Shown here piece after piece: positions 54,838-63,909 of a stretch of 64,000 bases of DNA. The DNA lies in assembly GCF_000953135.1 (NCBI RefSeq), contig NZ_LN614827.1, positions 3,360,501 through 3,424,500 of the forward strand, read 5' to 3'. The notes beneath the pieces were generated by a model. The model ran no database searches. It saw only the letters and a list, made by a program, of their open reading frames with translations, and was not told the origin of the DNA. Position 1 is the stretch's first letter; every line of letters starts with the position of its first letter. The DNA is from Legionella fallonii LLAP-10 (GTDB lineage Bacteria > Pseudomonadota > Gammaproteobacteria > Legionellales > Legionellaceae). Position numbers and translations under genes: made by a program.

Positions 54838-55958
54838 CAGGAACTCTATTAACAATAAATACTGGTTCTTCCAGCGTGAAATTTCAGGTGTTTGCTAACA
54901 CTCCCGAACTTAATTTATTAGCCAGAGGTAAAGTATCTAATCTGGGAACTAAGCCTAAGCTAGATACTTATGATGAAACAAGACAACAACAAAATCCATC
55001 GCAATTTCTTAACCCTGATTGCAATCATGAACAAGCCATTCGTCTGATACTCGATTGGATAAAACAGAATAATGCGGATCATGATATTAAAGCGGTTGCA
55101 CATAGAATAGTTCATGGAGGTATGCTGTTTACTCAAAGTACCCTAGTCACTCCAGTTATTATTAACCAACTAAAGCAATTTAATGTTCTAGCTCCACTTC
55201 ATCAACCTCATAATTTGGCCGCAATAGAAATTATCCAGCAATTTCAGCCCAATCTACCACAAATTGCCTGTTTTGATACGGCCTTTCATGCCCATCATCA
55301 ACCGCTATTTACAGCCTATGCCCTCCCTAAACAATTGCGTGATTTGGGTATCAGACGTTATGGTTTCCATGGGCTTTCTTTCGAATGGATAGCCCATCGT
55401 TTACAGCAAGATTATTCTCATCTAGCTAAAAGACGAATTGTTATGGCGCATCTAGGAAATGGTGCCAGTTTGTGTGCTGTGAACAATGGAGTGAGCATCG
55501 ATACCACTATGGGCTTAACGGCTCTGGATGGATTACCTATGGGAACACGCTGTGGCAGTTTAGATCCAGGCGCAATCATTTACATGCAGAGAAATCTGGA
55601 ATTATCTTTAGATGAGATGGAACATCTATTCTATAATAGTTCGGGTCTTCTTGGTTTATCCGGTTTGACCAATGACGTTAAAGAATTACAGGCAAGTAAA
55701 GAGGAGAGTGCCTTATTTGCTTTAGATTATTTTTGTCTTAAGGCTGCCCAATTCATAGGAATGATGGCTATTGCTATTAATGGAATAGATGGTCTTGTAT
55801 TCACCGGAGGTATAGGAGAAAACTCAGAATTAATCAGGACAAAAATCCTGAACCAACTTCAATGCTTACAGCCATTTTCCGTACTGATTCTACCAGCAAA
55901 CGAAGAAAAAATGATGGCAATACATAGCCAAACTCTAATTAGCAGCCAAGCAACTTAG
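54834..55958 (+). CDS. ackA: Acetate kinase (acetate/propionate kinase family)
   Basis: 374 residues, slightly shorter than E. coli AckA (400). Motifs: 'LTINTGSSSVKFQVF' (phosphate 1), 'VAHRIVHGG', 'CFDTAFHAHH', 'RRYGFHGLSFEWIA', 'HLGNGASLCAV', 'MGLTALDGLPMGTRCGSLDPGAI' and 'FTGGIGENSELIR'. It makes ATP from acyl-phosphate and ADP. Coupled by ATGA overlap to the phosphate acyltransferase, so the two form an acyl-CoA to acid plus ATP route beside PHA synthase. It could accept acetate, propionate or butyrate. Confidence 0.92.
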   Translation: MTGTLLTINTGSSSVKFQVFANTPELNLLARGKVSNLGTKPKLDTYDETRQQQNPSQFLNPDCNHEQAIRLILDWIKQNNADHDIKAVAHRIVHGGMLFTQSTLVTPVIINQLKQFNVLAPLHQPHNLAAIEIIQQFQPNLPQIACFDTAFHAHHQPLFTAYALPKQLRDLGIRRYGFHGLSFEWIAHRLQQDYSHLAKRRIVMAHLGNGASLCAVNNGVSIDTTMGLTALDGLPMGTRCGSLDPGAIIYMQRNLELSLDEMEHLFYNSSGLLGLSGLTNDVKELQASKEESALFALDYFCLKAAQFIGMMAIAINGIDGLVFTGGIGENSELIRTKILNQLQCLQPFSVLILPANEEKMMAIHSQTLISSQAT

Positions 55959-56070
55959 GAAGTAGGTTGAGCCAAAGGATCGAATATGTTACAAAACCTT
56001 AAAGAAAACACCTCATCCCCAAGAGATAGAGGCCTGAGACAATGCGAGTGTCCTATTGAGAGAATAAATT

Positions 56071-56964
56071 ATGGATAAAGATTATTATAAAATAATGGGA
56101 GTAAGCCATGATGCTTCTGACAAAGACATCAAAATGGCATACAGAAAATTAGCACGAAAATATCATCCTGATATTAGCAAAGAGCCTGATGCAGAAGAGA
56201 AATTTAAAGAAATGGGCGAGGCTTATGAAGTATTAAAAGATTCGGCAAAAAGAACCGAATATGACCAGTATCTCAAAAATCGTGAATTCAATCAGAGACA
56301 AAGAGCACAGCAATCAGCAGGACATGGGGAACGCGTCTACCAATTCGAAGGTGGTGAATTTGACAGCGACCTCTTTGAATCCTTATTTGGTCACGCACGT
56401 ACTCAGCGCCCCATGGCGGGTCAAAATTATGAAGGTAAAATTAGTATTAGCCTGGAAGAGGCATTTCATGGAGCAATCAAAAGCGTTCAAGTACCTGTAC
56501 AACAAGGAAATGAAACCAAATTACAAATGCTAAACGTTAAAATTCCAGCAGGAATCAAACCTGGACAGCAGATCAGATTAGCAGGACAAGGAGCACCAGG
56601 ATATAACGGCGGCCCTCGTGGAGATCTTTATTTAACTATAGACATTATGAAACACCCATGGTTTGATTTAATGAATAATGACATTTACCTTAGCCTCCCA
56701 ATCACTCCCTGGGAAGCTGCTTTAGGTACTACTGTTGTGGTTCCCACACTTGGAGGAAAAATTGATTTAAAAATCCCCGCAGGTTCTCAAGGGGGACAAA
56801 AATTAAGGATCAAAAATCGAGGTTTACCTGGCCCTACCCCAGGAAATCAGTACGTTCTATTAAAAATCATTACTCCGCCAGCAACAACTGACGCAGCAAA
56901 AGAATTATATCAAAAAATGGCGGCGGAAATGCCCTTTAATCCACGTGAAAAATTGGGAGCATAA
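56071..56964 (+). CDS. cbpA: DnaJ-like co-chaperone CbpA
   Basis: 297 residues. The J domain (1-70) has '[32 protein letters not shown]' with HPD. A Gly/Phe-like linker follows (~75-120), then two C-terminal beta domains ('[22 protein letters not shown]', '[22 protein letters not shown]', '[25 protein letters not shown]'). There is no Cys-rich zinc region, which separates CbpA from DnaJ. It stimulates DnaK, and E. coli CbpA also binds curved DNA. The modulator cbpM follows after 2 bp. GAGAGAATAAATT precedes the ATG. Confidence 0.95.
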   Translation: MDKDYYKIMGVSHDASDKDIKMAYRKLARKYHPDISKEPDAEEKFKEMGEAYEVLKDSAKRTEYDQYLKNREFNQRQRAQQSAGHGERVYQFEGGEFDSDLFESLFGHARTQRPMAGQNYEGKISISLEEAFHGAIKSVQVPVQQGNETKLQMLNVKIPAGIKPGQQIRLAGQGAPGYNGGPRGDLYLTIDIMKHPWFDLMNNDIYLSLPITPWEAALGTTVVVPTLGGKIDLKIPAGSQGGQKLRIKNRGLPGPTPGNQYVLLKIITPPATTDAAKELYQKMAAEMPFNPREKLGA

Positions 56965-56966
56965 GC

Positions 56967-57281
56967 ATGAATAAAGATAATTTTTTAGTAGGCGTGCTTA
57001 TTGAAGAAACAACTACTATTTCATTTCATGAAGTATGCCATAAATACCATATACCTGAAGAATTATTATCTGAAATGGTAGAACAGGGTTTATTTCCCAA
57101 TCAACCTAGCAATAAAGAACAAATCGCTTTAGACCAAAAAGCGCTACGCCGCCTTGAGGCAGCATTTCGCTTGCATAAAGATTTAGGGATTAATCTGCCT
57201 GGCGTTGCTTTAGCTTTAGACTTATTAGAAGAAATAGAAAAAATGCGTAAAGAACTTGAGATCTTACGTAAACATTTCTAA
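56967..57281 (+). CDS. cbpM: Chaperone modulator CbpM
   Basis: 104 residues, MerR-like HTH family. 'TISFHEVCHKYHIPEELLSEMVEQGLF' and 'LRRLEAAFRLHKDLGINLPGVALALDLLEEIEKMRKELEILRKHF' match CbpM, which binds the J domain of CbpA and inhibits its co-chaperone and DNA-binding activity. It starts 2 bp after the cbpA stop; the ribosome binding site GGGAGC is inside the end of cbpA. Full length, last gene of the operon. Confidence 0.93.
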   Translation: MNKDNFLVGVLIEETTTISFHEVCHKYHIPEELLSEMVEQGLFPNQPSNKEQIALDQKALRRLEAAFRLHKDLGINLPGVALALDLLEEIEKMRKELEILRKHF

Positions 57282-57384
57282 CAGCCTAATAAACATAATA
57301 GACCTGAGAGATTCCTCACTAAATTTAAGCAGAGAAGAGCTAGGTATTTATTAGATCCGTTCGAGCAGTGAAAGGAGAGGTCTT

Positions 57385-57640
57385 GTCTCGAAGCTTTGGT
57401 TCACAGTGAGGTATCCCCACAAATTTTGATTAAAGATCGAATTACCGTGGCTTGACCACGGTATCTACAAGAGGGGTAATTGTTAGTTTAAACCCAAGAA
57501 ATACACTCGATTAAATTTTCTTTTTAACCACTTCATTGAAGAAATAGAGGTGATTTAATAATGAAACCTGTGGATACCGTGGTCAAGCCACGGTAATTCG
57601 AGAGAAGTTATAATTCTGTGGGAATACCTCAGTTCGAGAC
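57385..57640. repeat. Large inverted repeat R7 with nested palindromes
   Basis: Arms 57385-57468 and 57570-57640 are imperfect reverse complements, sharing GTCTCGAA, TGAGGTATnCCCACA and TCGAATTACCGTGGCTTGAC, then CACGGTAT. Each arm carries its own ACCGTGG/CCACGGT palindrome. The spacer is about 100 bp. It fills most of the 57282-57653 gap. A transcript could fold into a stem of about 70 bp. Confidence 0.65.
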
Positions 57641-57653
57641 AGGACTATTGCTC

Positions 57654-58874
57654 TTAGGTAGCAGGGGCTACTTTATTTGCCACACTCCCTATGTTCTTCG
57701 CACTTTCAGAAATTTTTTTATAACTATCTGCAGTGAAGAAGATAAATTTACTTTTGTTTACAATGATGTTAACTCCGGGCTCTTCCTGGCTTTTTAATAA
57801 TGTATCGGTGTTATCGACTGAAGCATCAGGGTCTTGACTAACTTCTTCTCGAGTTTCCTCGACCGTTTGACTCTCTTGCTTCAAGCTATCAACCTTTGCT
57901 CTGGAAACCTGGATTGCCGCATAATAAAAAAGGAAGTTAGGTAGTTCTATTGCATATGGATTAGCGGCAATTTTGTTGTAGACATCCTCTAATTTCTCTG
58001 CTAATTCTGTTTTTGTCCCTTTAAGATCAAATAAATCAGCTCCTTGATACTGTCTCGGTACAACAATCTCCCATTGTCCGTCTTGCTGAACTAATTTAAT
58101 GGCTAATTCTTCTGCCAAAGCATCTACAGGTATTCTATCTATCAAATCAGTAAAGGCAGCCAACCTTTTTTTATTCAGCATCTCATACTCTTCTTCGTAG
58201 GCTTTTTTTACATGTTTTCCAAATTTGTGACGGTTAATGTCATAGTATGTATTAACTTTTTTTCCGTGCCTCCACACTAATAAACGTTTCATTTCTTGTT
58301 GGTAATTTTGATTTTTCTTATTAACCGTCGTTTTATCTTCCTCTAATCCTTCTTTGATACGTGCCTTAGGTTTTGACGCAGAATGAATAATTTTAGGCAA
58401 GCCGGTATAAACCGGACATTTACCCCAAGGGATAATCCGAAAGCCATCCTCATCTCTGTTGCTTTGTTCATATATTTTCTTTAAATCACCAAACAAATTC
58501 CTTTTCATTTGTGTTGCGGCAGACAACCGCTCAGAAATATATAAAGCAAAGATATGACATCCAGTTTCAGTGGATTGCATTTGAGTATCCGTTGTATAAA
58601 GCGTGGCGCCAGGTAGGTGTTTATGAATGATTTCCCCCACTGCTTTATTATCAGCCTTAATAGAATAATTATGCCCCTGTGTGTCTACCCAAAAGACATC
58701 TACATTACCGTACTCATCAAAATTTAATTGTCCATTAGCAACGTGCGTACTAGATCCGCGTCTTGGTCGCATAATAAACTGTGTTTGAAAAGGTTGCTTC
58801 GTTGCTTCAAAGCGTAGTTTTGCAAATTTGATAAATGAATCGATGTTCCCTGTCGTACAGGACTGTGCAATCAT
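57654..58874 (-). CDS. YopJ-family (C55) acetyltransferase domain protein, probable effector half
   Basis: 406 residues from ATG 58874. The catalytic set fits the YopJ family by motif and spacing: His44 ('GSSTHVANG'), Asp64 ('DVFWVDTQG', +20) and Cys106 ('MQSTETGCHIFALYISERL', +42). YopJ-type enzymes have His-Glu/Asp-Cys about 19 and 42-44 residues apart, and the 'SSSECGIFSL' box. Later 'GLPKIIHSASKPKARIKEGL' and 'TTVNKKNQN' also resemble the YopJ C-terminal region. These enzymes acetylate Ser, Thr or Lys of host kinases and need inositol hexakisphosphate. The frame overlaps the ankyrin gene by 68 bp in the +1 frame, and the region before the ATG is open back to a TGA near 58911. Probably one protein with the ankyrin part, split by a frameshift. 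Confidence 0.75.
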   Translation of the reverse strand: MIAQSCTTGNIDSFIKFAKLRFEATKQPFQTQFIMRPRRGSSTHVANGQLNFDEYGNVDVFWVDTQGHNYSIKADNKAVGEIIHKHLPGATLYTTDTQMQSTETGCHIFALYISERLSAATQMKRNLFGDLKKIYEQSNRDEDGFRIIPWGKCPVYTGLPKIIHSASKPKARIKEGLEEDKTTVNKKNQNYQQEMKRLLVWRHGKKVNTYYDINRHKFGKHVKKAYEEEYEMLNKKRLAAFTDLIDRIPVDALAEELAIKLVQQDGQWEIVVPRQYQGADLFDLKGTKTELAEKLEDVYNKIAANPYAIELPNFLFYYAAIQVSRAKVDSLKQESQTVEETREEVSQDPDASVDNTDTLLKSQEEPGVNIIVNKSKFIFFTADSYKKISESAKNIGSVANKVAPAT

Positions 58875-59772
58875 AATCAGAGCGCTTTGCGCGTTTACGT
58901 TCTTTTTTCAGGTTAACCAGTAAAGCAGTGTCTTCTAACGAGGGACTTTGGAAAGACTCTCCAGTATCAGGAGCAAAAGGTTGCAATGCCCAGTAAATCT
59001 CTTTCGCTTTTGTTATTTCCTCAGCCGAACTAATTTTCCATATGTCCTGTAATCGTTCTTTAATTTTTGGATCTAACTTTGACTCAATATCTTTTTTGCC
59101 AATGACATCATCAAAAAAAGTTGCTCCACTCTGACCGAATCTCTTAGGATCAGCCCCTCTATCAATTAAAAGAAGAATCATCGCATTAAGACTATTAATT
59201 TTAGCTATATCATCAGTATGCGTTAACTTTTCAGCTAAATGATTGAGTAATGACTCTCGCACATGAATACCTCCCACGACATTCGGATCTGCTCCTCTAT
59301 CAAGCAACAAACGAACCATTTCTAAATTCCCCATCTCACTTGCATGATATAAGGGAGAGGAGAATAGATTAGAATTTACATTATTTACCTGAATGCCTTT
59401 AATATCCAAAGCTAATTTCGCTAAATTTAAAGCTTGCTCTCTATCAGGAAGTAGCACTATAAGGTTTAAAATTGACGCTCCCGCACTATTTGCTATATTA
59501 ATGATTATTGGACAATCTGTATGCTGCAAAAGTCGTTCGGCTATGGAGTACCATTGTTGTATTAGAGCATAGTGTAAAGCTGTTGCTCTGGAACATGAAA
59601 GACGAACATAGTCCCATCCTCCTCTTTCTGAACGCGTAATCTGCTTATACTGCTCTGGATGTTCAGCAAGAATTCTTTCAACCTCTACTAAATCACCATT
59701 GATTGCAGCAACATGTAAATCAGTGCCTAGATAAAAATTTTTTATTCCATTGGTGGATAAATTAATTCGCAT
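58807..59772 (-). CDS. Ankyrin-repeat protein, N-terminal half of a probable split effector
   Basis: 321 residues. Four or more ankyrin repeats are visible: 'TDLHVAAINGDLVEVERILAEHP', 'RATALHYALIQQWYSIAERLLQ', 'SPLYHASEMGNLEMVRLLLDRGADPN' and 'NAMILLLIDRGADPKRFG'. Ankyrin proteins in Legionella are mostly Dot/Icm effectors that bind host proteins. The last 22 residues after 'KKERKRAKRSDYD' look like out-of-frame reading, because the YopJ-like frame starts within them. Removing one A from the A6 run at 58903-58908 would join both frames directly. It could be a genuine two-gene arrangement, but the lack of a ribosome binding site before the second ATG argues for a broken fusion. Confidence 0.75.
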   Translation of the reverse strand: MRINLSTNGIKNFYLGTDLHVAAINGDLVEVERILAEHPEQYKQITRSERGGWDYVRLSCSRATALHYALIQQWYSIAERLLQHTDCPIIINIANSAGASILNLIVLLPDREQALNLAKLALDIKGIQVNNVNSNLFSSPLYHASEMGNLEMVRLLLDRGADPNVVGGIHVRESLLNHLAEKLTHTDDIAKINSLNAMILLLIDRGADPKRFGQSGATFFDDVIGKKDIESKLDPKIKERLQDIWKISSAEEITKAKEIYWALQPFAPDTGESFQSPSLEDTALLVNLKKERKRAKRSDYDCTVLYDREHRFIYQICKTTL

Positions 59773-59903
59773 AACTATCTTTAAATAAAGGCATAGTAGG
59801 TAGTTATTTTATACTATCAACGGCAATTAGCGAGTATAACGCTCGTTTAATGTGCAAAATAAATATTGATACACTCTTTATCCTCAGAATATGAAGAAAG
59901 ACT

Positions 59904-60458
59904 TTATTCTTTGGGACGAAACTCTGGAAGCTCCTTAGGATAGCGACCTTTAATCGTTCTAAAATAGTCAACAAATTGAGGAAAATCTTGATTAATATCC
60001 CCCGTTGGCCAAAAAGGCTCATGAATCCTGACCTCTTTGGTTGAATAATCAAAACCAACCATCACAATGGGGATAGCTACCTGAATCGCTATATGATAGA
60101 ACCCCTCTTTCCAGCGCAATACAGAACTACGTGTTCCCTCTGGCGCTAAGCCTAGTTTTAATTCATCAAGTTGTTTATATAATGCAACTATCTGTTCTAC
60201 TTTATTACCGTTCTTAGAGCGGTCAACTGCCGTACCTCCTAGAGCCCTTAGCAAATTGCCCAGCGGAAAAAAGAATAACTGCTTCTTAGCTAGAAAATTA
60301 ATTTTAACCCCAACAGCAAAACGAGCGAATAAGCCAATGACCAAATCCCAATTGCTCGTATGAGGTGCCACAATCACAATATATTTTTTATCTTGAGGCA
60401 ATGCCCCAATAATTTTCCAACCCATTAACTTTAAGATGATACGACACAAAGTTTCCAT
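59904..60458 (-). CDS. PlsC-like acyltransferase family protein
   Basis: 184 residues. The acyltransferase motif HX4D is 'PHTSNWDLVIG', with 'GGTAVDRS' and the 'APEGTRS' substrate-binding motif, then 'YHIAIQVAIPIVMVGFDY'. This short subgroup, in which the protein begins almost at the catalytic motif, is found in many bacteria as '1-acyl-sn-glycerol-3-phosphate acyltransferase' family or lysophospholipid acyltransferase. The acceptor is unknown; it may act on a lipid at the inner membrane. Single gene upstream of the ankyrin gene on the same strand, about 130 bp apart. Confidence 0.88.
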   Translation of the reverse strand: METLCRIILKLMGWKIIGALPQDKKYIVIVAPHTSNWDLVIGLFARFAVGVKINFLAKKQLFFFPLGNLLRALGGTAVDRSKNGNKVEQIVALYKQLDELKLGLAPEGTRSSVLRWKEGFYHIAIQVAIPIVMVGFDYSTKEVRIHEPFWPTGDINQDFPQFVDYFRTIKGRYPKELPEFRPKE

Positions 60459-60773
60459 GATATGAATCTATAATTACTCTATTTTCAGTATATACAAATT
60501 ATCAGATCATTTGATATTTCTTTTGCTAAAAGCAAGAGAGAATGTTCTACACGCTTAATAGACTTCTTCTCCAACTCGACTGTAGAGGAGAGTTGTTTCG
60601 TCAATACGGGGCTCGAATCCTCATGTGACTTTTGTCTACACTCCCCCGTGTCTCTCCGCTCGTTTCTCACCACAGCAAGTTTGAAAAAACGGCCTAATAT
60701 ATCTTAGCCTTAACACTTGGCCAAATATTGTACTAAAATTAGGGTAATAGGACGTATTCGATGGAGGGGTATC
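60459..60773. other. Intergenic region between divergent acyltransferase and membrane-protein genes
   Basis: About 315 bp. It contains repeat R1 copy D and the promoters of both genes. The plus-strand ribosome binding site GGAGGGG lies at about 60762-60768. No gene supported. Confidence 0.4.
60559..60638 (-). repeat. Dispersed repeat R1, copy D
   Basis: On the minus strand it contains ATGAGGATTCGAG, CGTATTGACGAAACAAC, CAGTCGAGTTGGAGAAG and ends AAGTCTA. This is the same order of words as copy A (3305-3375), in inverted orientation. It occupies the gap between the acyltransferase and the next membrane protein; the rest of the gap shows nothing else. Confidence 0.65.
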
Positions 60774-61349
60774 ATGAAAAAGAATGATCCGGCAATGAGT
60801 TGCCCTAATCCTAGATTAATTGCTGCTATTTACTTCGGCTTACTGTCGGTAGTAGGCACCATTTTAATTAATGCCTTACTTACCTCTTTAGGAATTCAAG
60901 AAAAAGTACCGCTTTTTGAAGCCATCATTTTAGGTATGCTCGTTGCTTCATGCACAGGAGCTATTATGGGTGAACGTATAATTCATTGCCCCAAGCCTTA
61001 CAAATTGCAGACCTTCTTAATTGGCTTTACCATGGTCATCGCGTCATTACCCGTTTTTGACCTGGGATTGGTTCTCTTTATGAAACATGAAAATGCCAAC
61101 CTACTCTCTATAGCCCAAGCCCATAATATGGTTTATTTTTATCTCTATGTCCTAGCCTACAGCTATATTATTTTTGGGATAGCTCTAGCTATAGGCGCTG
61201 GAATAGCCGCTATGTATTTGCGTGGGCAATTCGTATACGATATCCTTGCTACTTATCAGCCTAATAATGAAATTAAAGAATTGCCAGACTCACCTATAGA
61301 AAAAAATAAAATACAACATTCTGATAGTGTGAGTATTAAGCATCACTAG
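60774..61349 (+). CDS. Hypothetical four-helix membrane protein
   Basis: 191 residues from ATG 60774, with GGAGGGG 6 nt upstream; an in-frame ATG at 60717 has no ribosome binding site. Four membrane helices: 'LIAAIYFGLLSVVGTILINALL', 'LFEAIILGMLVASCTGAIMG', 'FLIGFTMVIASLPVFDLGLVLF' and 'YIIFGIALAIGAGIAAMYL'. The first cytoplasmic loop has 'CPNP' and 'HCPKPYKLQ', and the tail is polar. It could be a small inner-membrane protein of an uncharacterised Legionella family. It lies 16 bp before the nuclease gene, so the two may be cotranscribed, but this gives no function. Confidence 0.6.
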   Translation: MKKNDPAMSCPNPRLIAAIYFGLLSVVGTILINALLTSLGIQEKVPLFEAIILGMLVASCTGAIMGERIIHCPKPYKLQTFLIGFTMVIASLPVFDLGLVLFMKHENANLLSIAQAHNMVYFYLYVLAYSYIIFGIALAIGAGIAAMYLRGQFVYDILATYQPNNEIKELPDSPIEKNKIQHSDSVSIKHH

Positions 61350-61365
61350 TGAGTAAATTGAATAG

Positions 61366-63897
61366 ATGCTCGAGCTAAATAATAAAAATAAACTTCTTGG
61401 GTTAATAAGTGCAGGGGCAATAGTCATAACCCCTAACAATAGATTAAGTGCGGCCTTATTGGAAAGTTTTTTTGCCTACAGCCAGAATAAAATACTAGAG
61501 AAGCCTATCTGTTTACCTTATAGCACGATTATTACTAATGCTTATCAACAATTAAAATTTACCAGGCCGGAACAATCGCATCCTACTTTACTAAATGAGG
61601 CTCAATTACGTCATTTATGGCAAAAAATTATAAAATCTGAAGCTAATATCACTTACAGTGACGGCTTACTTATGGCAGTAATGCAAGCTTATGAATATTG
61701 CCAACAATGGCAAATTAGTTGCGAAAACCCTACATTTTGCTATACGCCACAAACTAAAACATTTCAACAATGGTGGCAGATTCTTGAGCAAAAACTCAAA
61801 GAACAGAATCTGATCACGGAGCATCAATTAATCCCTTATTTGGTTAATAGCAATTATCCTCTTGTGGATCAACCCATTATTTGGGCCTGTTTTGATGAGT
61901 TTAATCCGCAACAATTGACACTACAAAACTATCACCATAATCAAGGATTAACTCAATACCGCTATGATCTAAAAGAACAAACAACATCCCCCCAGGTACT
62001 GACGGCTAAAGATCATAAGGAAGAATACCAGCAATTGTTTGCCTGGCTTCGCTTAAAATTAGACCAAGGTATCCAACGTATAGGTGTTGTTATCCCTAAC
62101 CTACAACAAGAATCACGCTCTTTACAAAGAATCATAGAACAACATTTTGATTCCTCTTTGTTTAATATTTCCTTAGGACAAACACTGAGCGATTTTCCTC
62201 TGGTTGCTCATGCCCTTGTCTGGCTAAAGTTAGAGGCAACCAACATAGACACTCATCAAGTCTCTTTGTTGCTGCAATCACCCTATCTAGGTGGTGCAAA
62301 AGAAGAGTTCATAGCCCGATCCCATTATCTGCAAGAAAGCACTTTATTACAAAACCCTCTATGTTCTTTAAAAACGCTGAGCCACGATTTAGAAACTCCT
62401 GTGCCTAAACTATCCGCCCTATTAAAAGACGTTACCCCTTATCCTAAAAGCGCGCCGATTGATGAGTGGATACATTTATTTCAACAACGTCTAAACAGCT
62501 TGGGCTATCCCGGAGATTATGGGCTAAACTCGCAAAACTATCAGTGCTTCCATAGATTTACAGCCGTTTTTGATGAGTTTCGTCAGTTAAGTCTTATTAG
62601 TCCTATTTTAACGACAAAAGAAGCCATAGAAGCATTCTCTTATTTAATTGATAATACAATATTTCAAGCACAGAAAAAAAATACAATAATCCAAATATCT
62701 GGCCTGCTTGAAGCATCAGGATGTGAATTTGACAGTCTTTGGGTTATGGGGTTAACCGATCAATGTCTGCCACAAAAAACACGTTTGTCGGCCTTTATCC
62801 CCCCGCAGTTGCAACGTCAGTTGTTTATGCCGCATAGTGTTCCAGAGCGCGAATTGCAATTTGCCCGACAAACACTACAACGGTTACACCGAGGAAGTAA
62901 AGAAACAGTATTCAGCTATCCTAAACTCATGGGCGACACTCCCAATTTACCTTGCTCTTTAATTACTCATCTACCACCCATTGCCTCGGTGGCATTGACT
63001 AATGAAACACTCAATTCATTGCCATTAATTACGCAAGAAGAACAGTATAATGTCCCTTTAGGGGCAGAAGAATCTGTTTCTGGTGGTACTGCTTTATTGG
63101 CTAATCAAGCAAAATGTCCGTTTAAAGCATTTGCTGAACATCGCCTTAAAGCAAAACCGCTTCAGATGACAACTGATGGACTGGATCATAAAGAAAAGGG
63201 TCAGCTTATTCATAAAGTCATGGAGTTACTATGGAGTACCATAGAAAATCAAGAACGATTGTTGAACTTCTCTGAGGGTGACTTAGATCAACTGATTGAA
63301 AAAACAATAAATACAGCGTTAGCACCTTATAAACAAGCACACCCTGATTCTTTCCCCACTTTAATCCAAGAAGTCGAATACATCCGCTTAAAACGATTAG
63401 TACAAGCAAGCTTGGAATGGGAAAAAACACGAGTGCCATTCACTATTACTGCAATTGAACAAACCTACTCTGTCAATATAGCGGGTCTTGATTTTACTGT
63501 GCGAGTTGACCGGCTAGATCAGGTTGCCAATCAAAAATGGGTTATCGATTATAAAAGTACTCTACCTACTAGCAAACCATGGAATGAAGAAAGACCCCGA
63601 GAGCCGCAATTATTACTTTATGCCTTATTAGACGAAGAAATTAATACTCTTCTACTGCTGCAACTTAAAACGGGAAAAATTATCTGTAGTGGTTTTAGTG
63701 AAGAAAAACAAGCGATTCACGGCATCAGCTCATTAAAAAAAGAAGAGTCCTGGGATGAATATAGAAATAATTGGAAAGAACAATTAAGTCTTCTAGCAGA
63801 AGAGTTTCAAAACGGCTATTGCCCGCCTCAACCCTTAAGTCCTAGCATCTGCCAGCAGTGTGCTTTTCAAAATTTGTGTCGTTTCCAAGCAAACTAA
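61366..63897 (+). CDS. AddB-like PD-(D/E)XK nuclease, probable DNA repair protein (TIGR03623 type)
   Basis: 843 residues. The N-terminal part resembles an inactivated UvrD-like helicase ('GAIVITPNNRLSAALLESFF', 'RIGVVIPNLQQESRSLQRII'). The C-terminal part carries the nuclease: 'HKEKGQLIHKVMELLW' and 'FTVRVDRLDQVANQKWVIDYKS' (PD-(D/E)XK with D, then DYK). A four-Cys [4Fe-4S] clasp is split as 'AKCPFKAFAEHRL' and the final 'CQQCAFQNLC'. This matches the 'probable DNA repair protein' group related to AddB. In gammaproteobacteria it sits beside an AddA-type helicase in some genomes; here the next gene is not one, and the partner may be elsewhere. Confidence 0.85.
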   Translation: MLELNNKNKLLGLISAGAIVITPNNRLSAALLESFFAYSQNKILEKPICLPYSTIITNAYQQLKFTRPEQSHPTLLNEAQLRHLWQKIIKSEANITYSDGLLMAVMQAYEYCQQWQISCENPTFCYTPQTKTFQQWWQILEQKLKEQNLITEHQLIPYLVNSNYPLVDQPIIWACFDEFNPQQLTLQNYHHNQGLTQYRYDLKEQTTSPQVLTAKDHKEEYQQLFAWLRLKLDQGIQRIGVVIPNLQQESRSLQRIIEQHFDSSLFNISLGQTLSDFPLVAHALVWLKLEATNIDTHQVSLLLQSPYLGGAKEEFIARSHYLQESTLLQNPLCSLKTLSHDLETPVPKLSALLKDVTPYPKSAPIDEWIHLFQQRLNSLGYPGDYGLNSQNYQCFHRFTAVFDEFRQLSLISPILTTKEAIEAFSYLIDNTIFQAQKKNTIIQISGLLEASGCEFDSLWVMGLTDQCLPQKTRLSAFIPPQLQRQLFMPHSVPERELQFARQTLQRLHRGSKETVFSYPKLMGDTPNLPCSLITHLPPIASVALTNETLNSLPLITQEEQYNVPLGAEESVSGGTALLANQAKCPFKAFAEHRLKAKPLQMTTDGLDHKEKGQLIHKVMELLWSTIENQERLLNFSEGDLDQLIEKTINTALAPYKQAHPDSFPTLIQEVEYIRLKRLVQASLEWEKTRVPFTITAIEQTYSVNIAGLDFTVRVDRLDQVANQKWVIDYKSTLPTSKPWNEERPREPQLLLYALLDEEINTLLLLQLKTGKIICSGFSEEKQAIHGISSLKKEESWDEYRNNWKEQLSLLAEEFQNGYCPPQPLSPSICQQCAFQNLCRFQAN

Positions 63898-63909
63898 TAG
63901 AGGTCCATC

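Noticed and set aside
57385..57640. CRISPR array
   Set aside because: The repeated words are inverted rather than direct, occur only twice, and there is no regular spacer.
58903..58908. Programmed -1 ribosomal frameshift on the A6 run
   Set aside because: The YopJ-like frame is +1, not -1, relative to the ankyrin frame, the run is preceded by G, and the -1 frame meets TAA within three codons.
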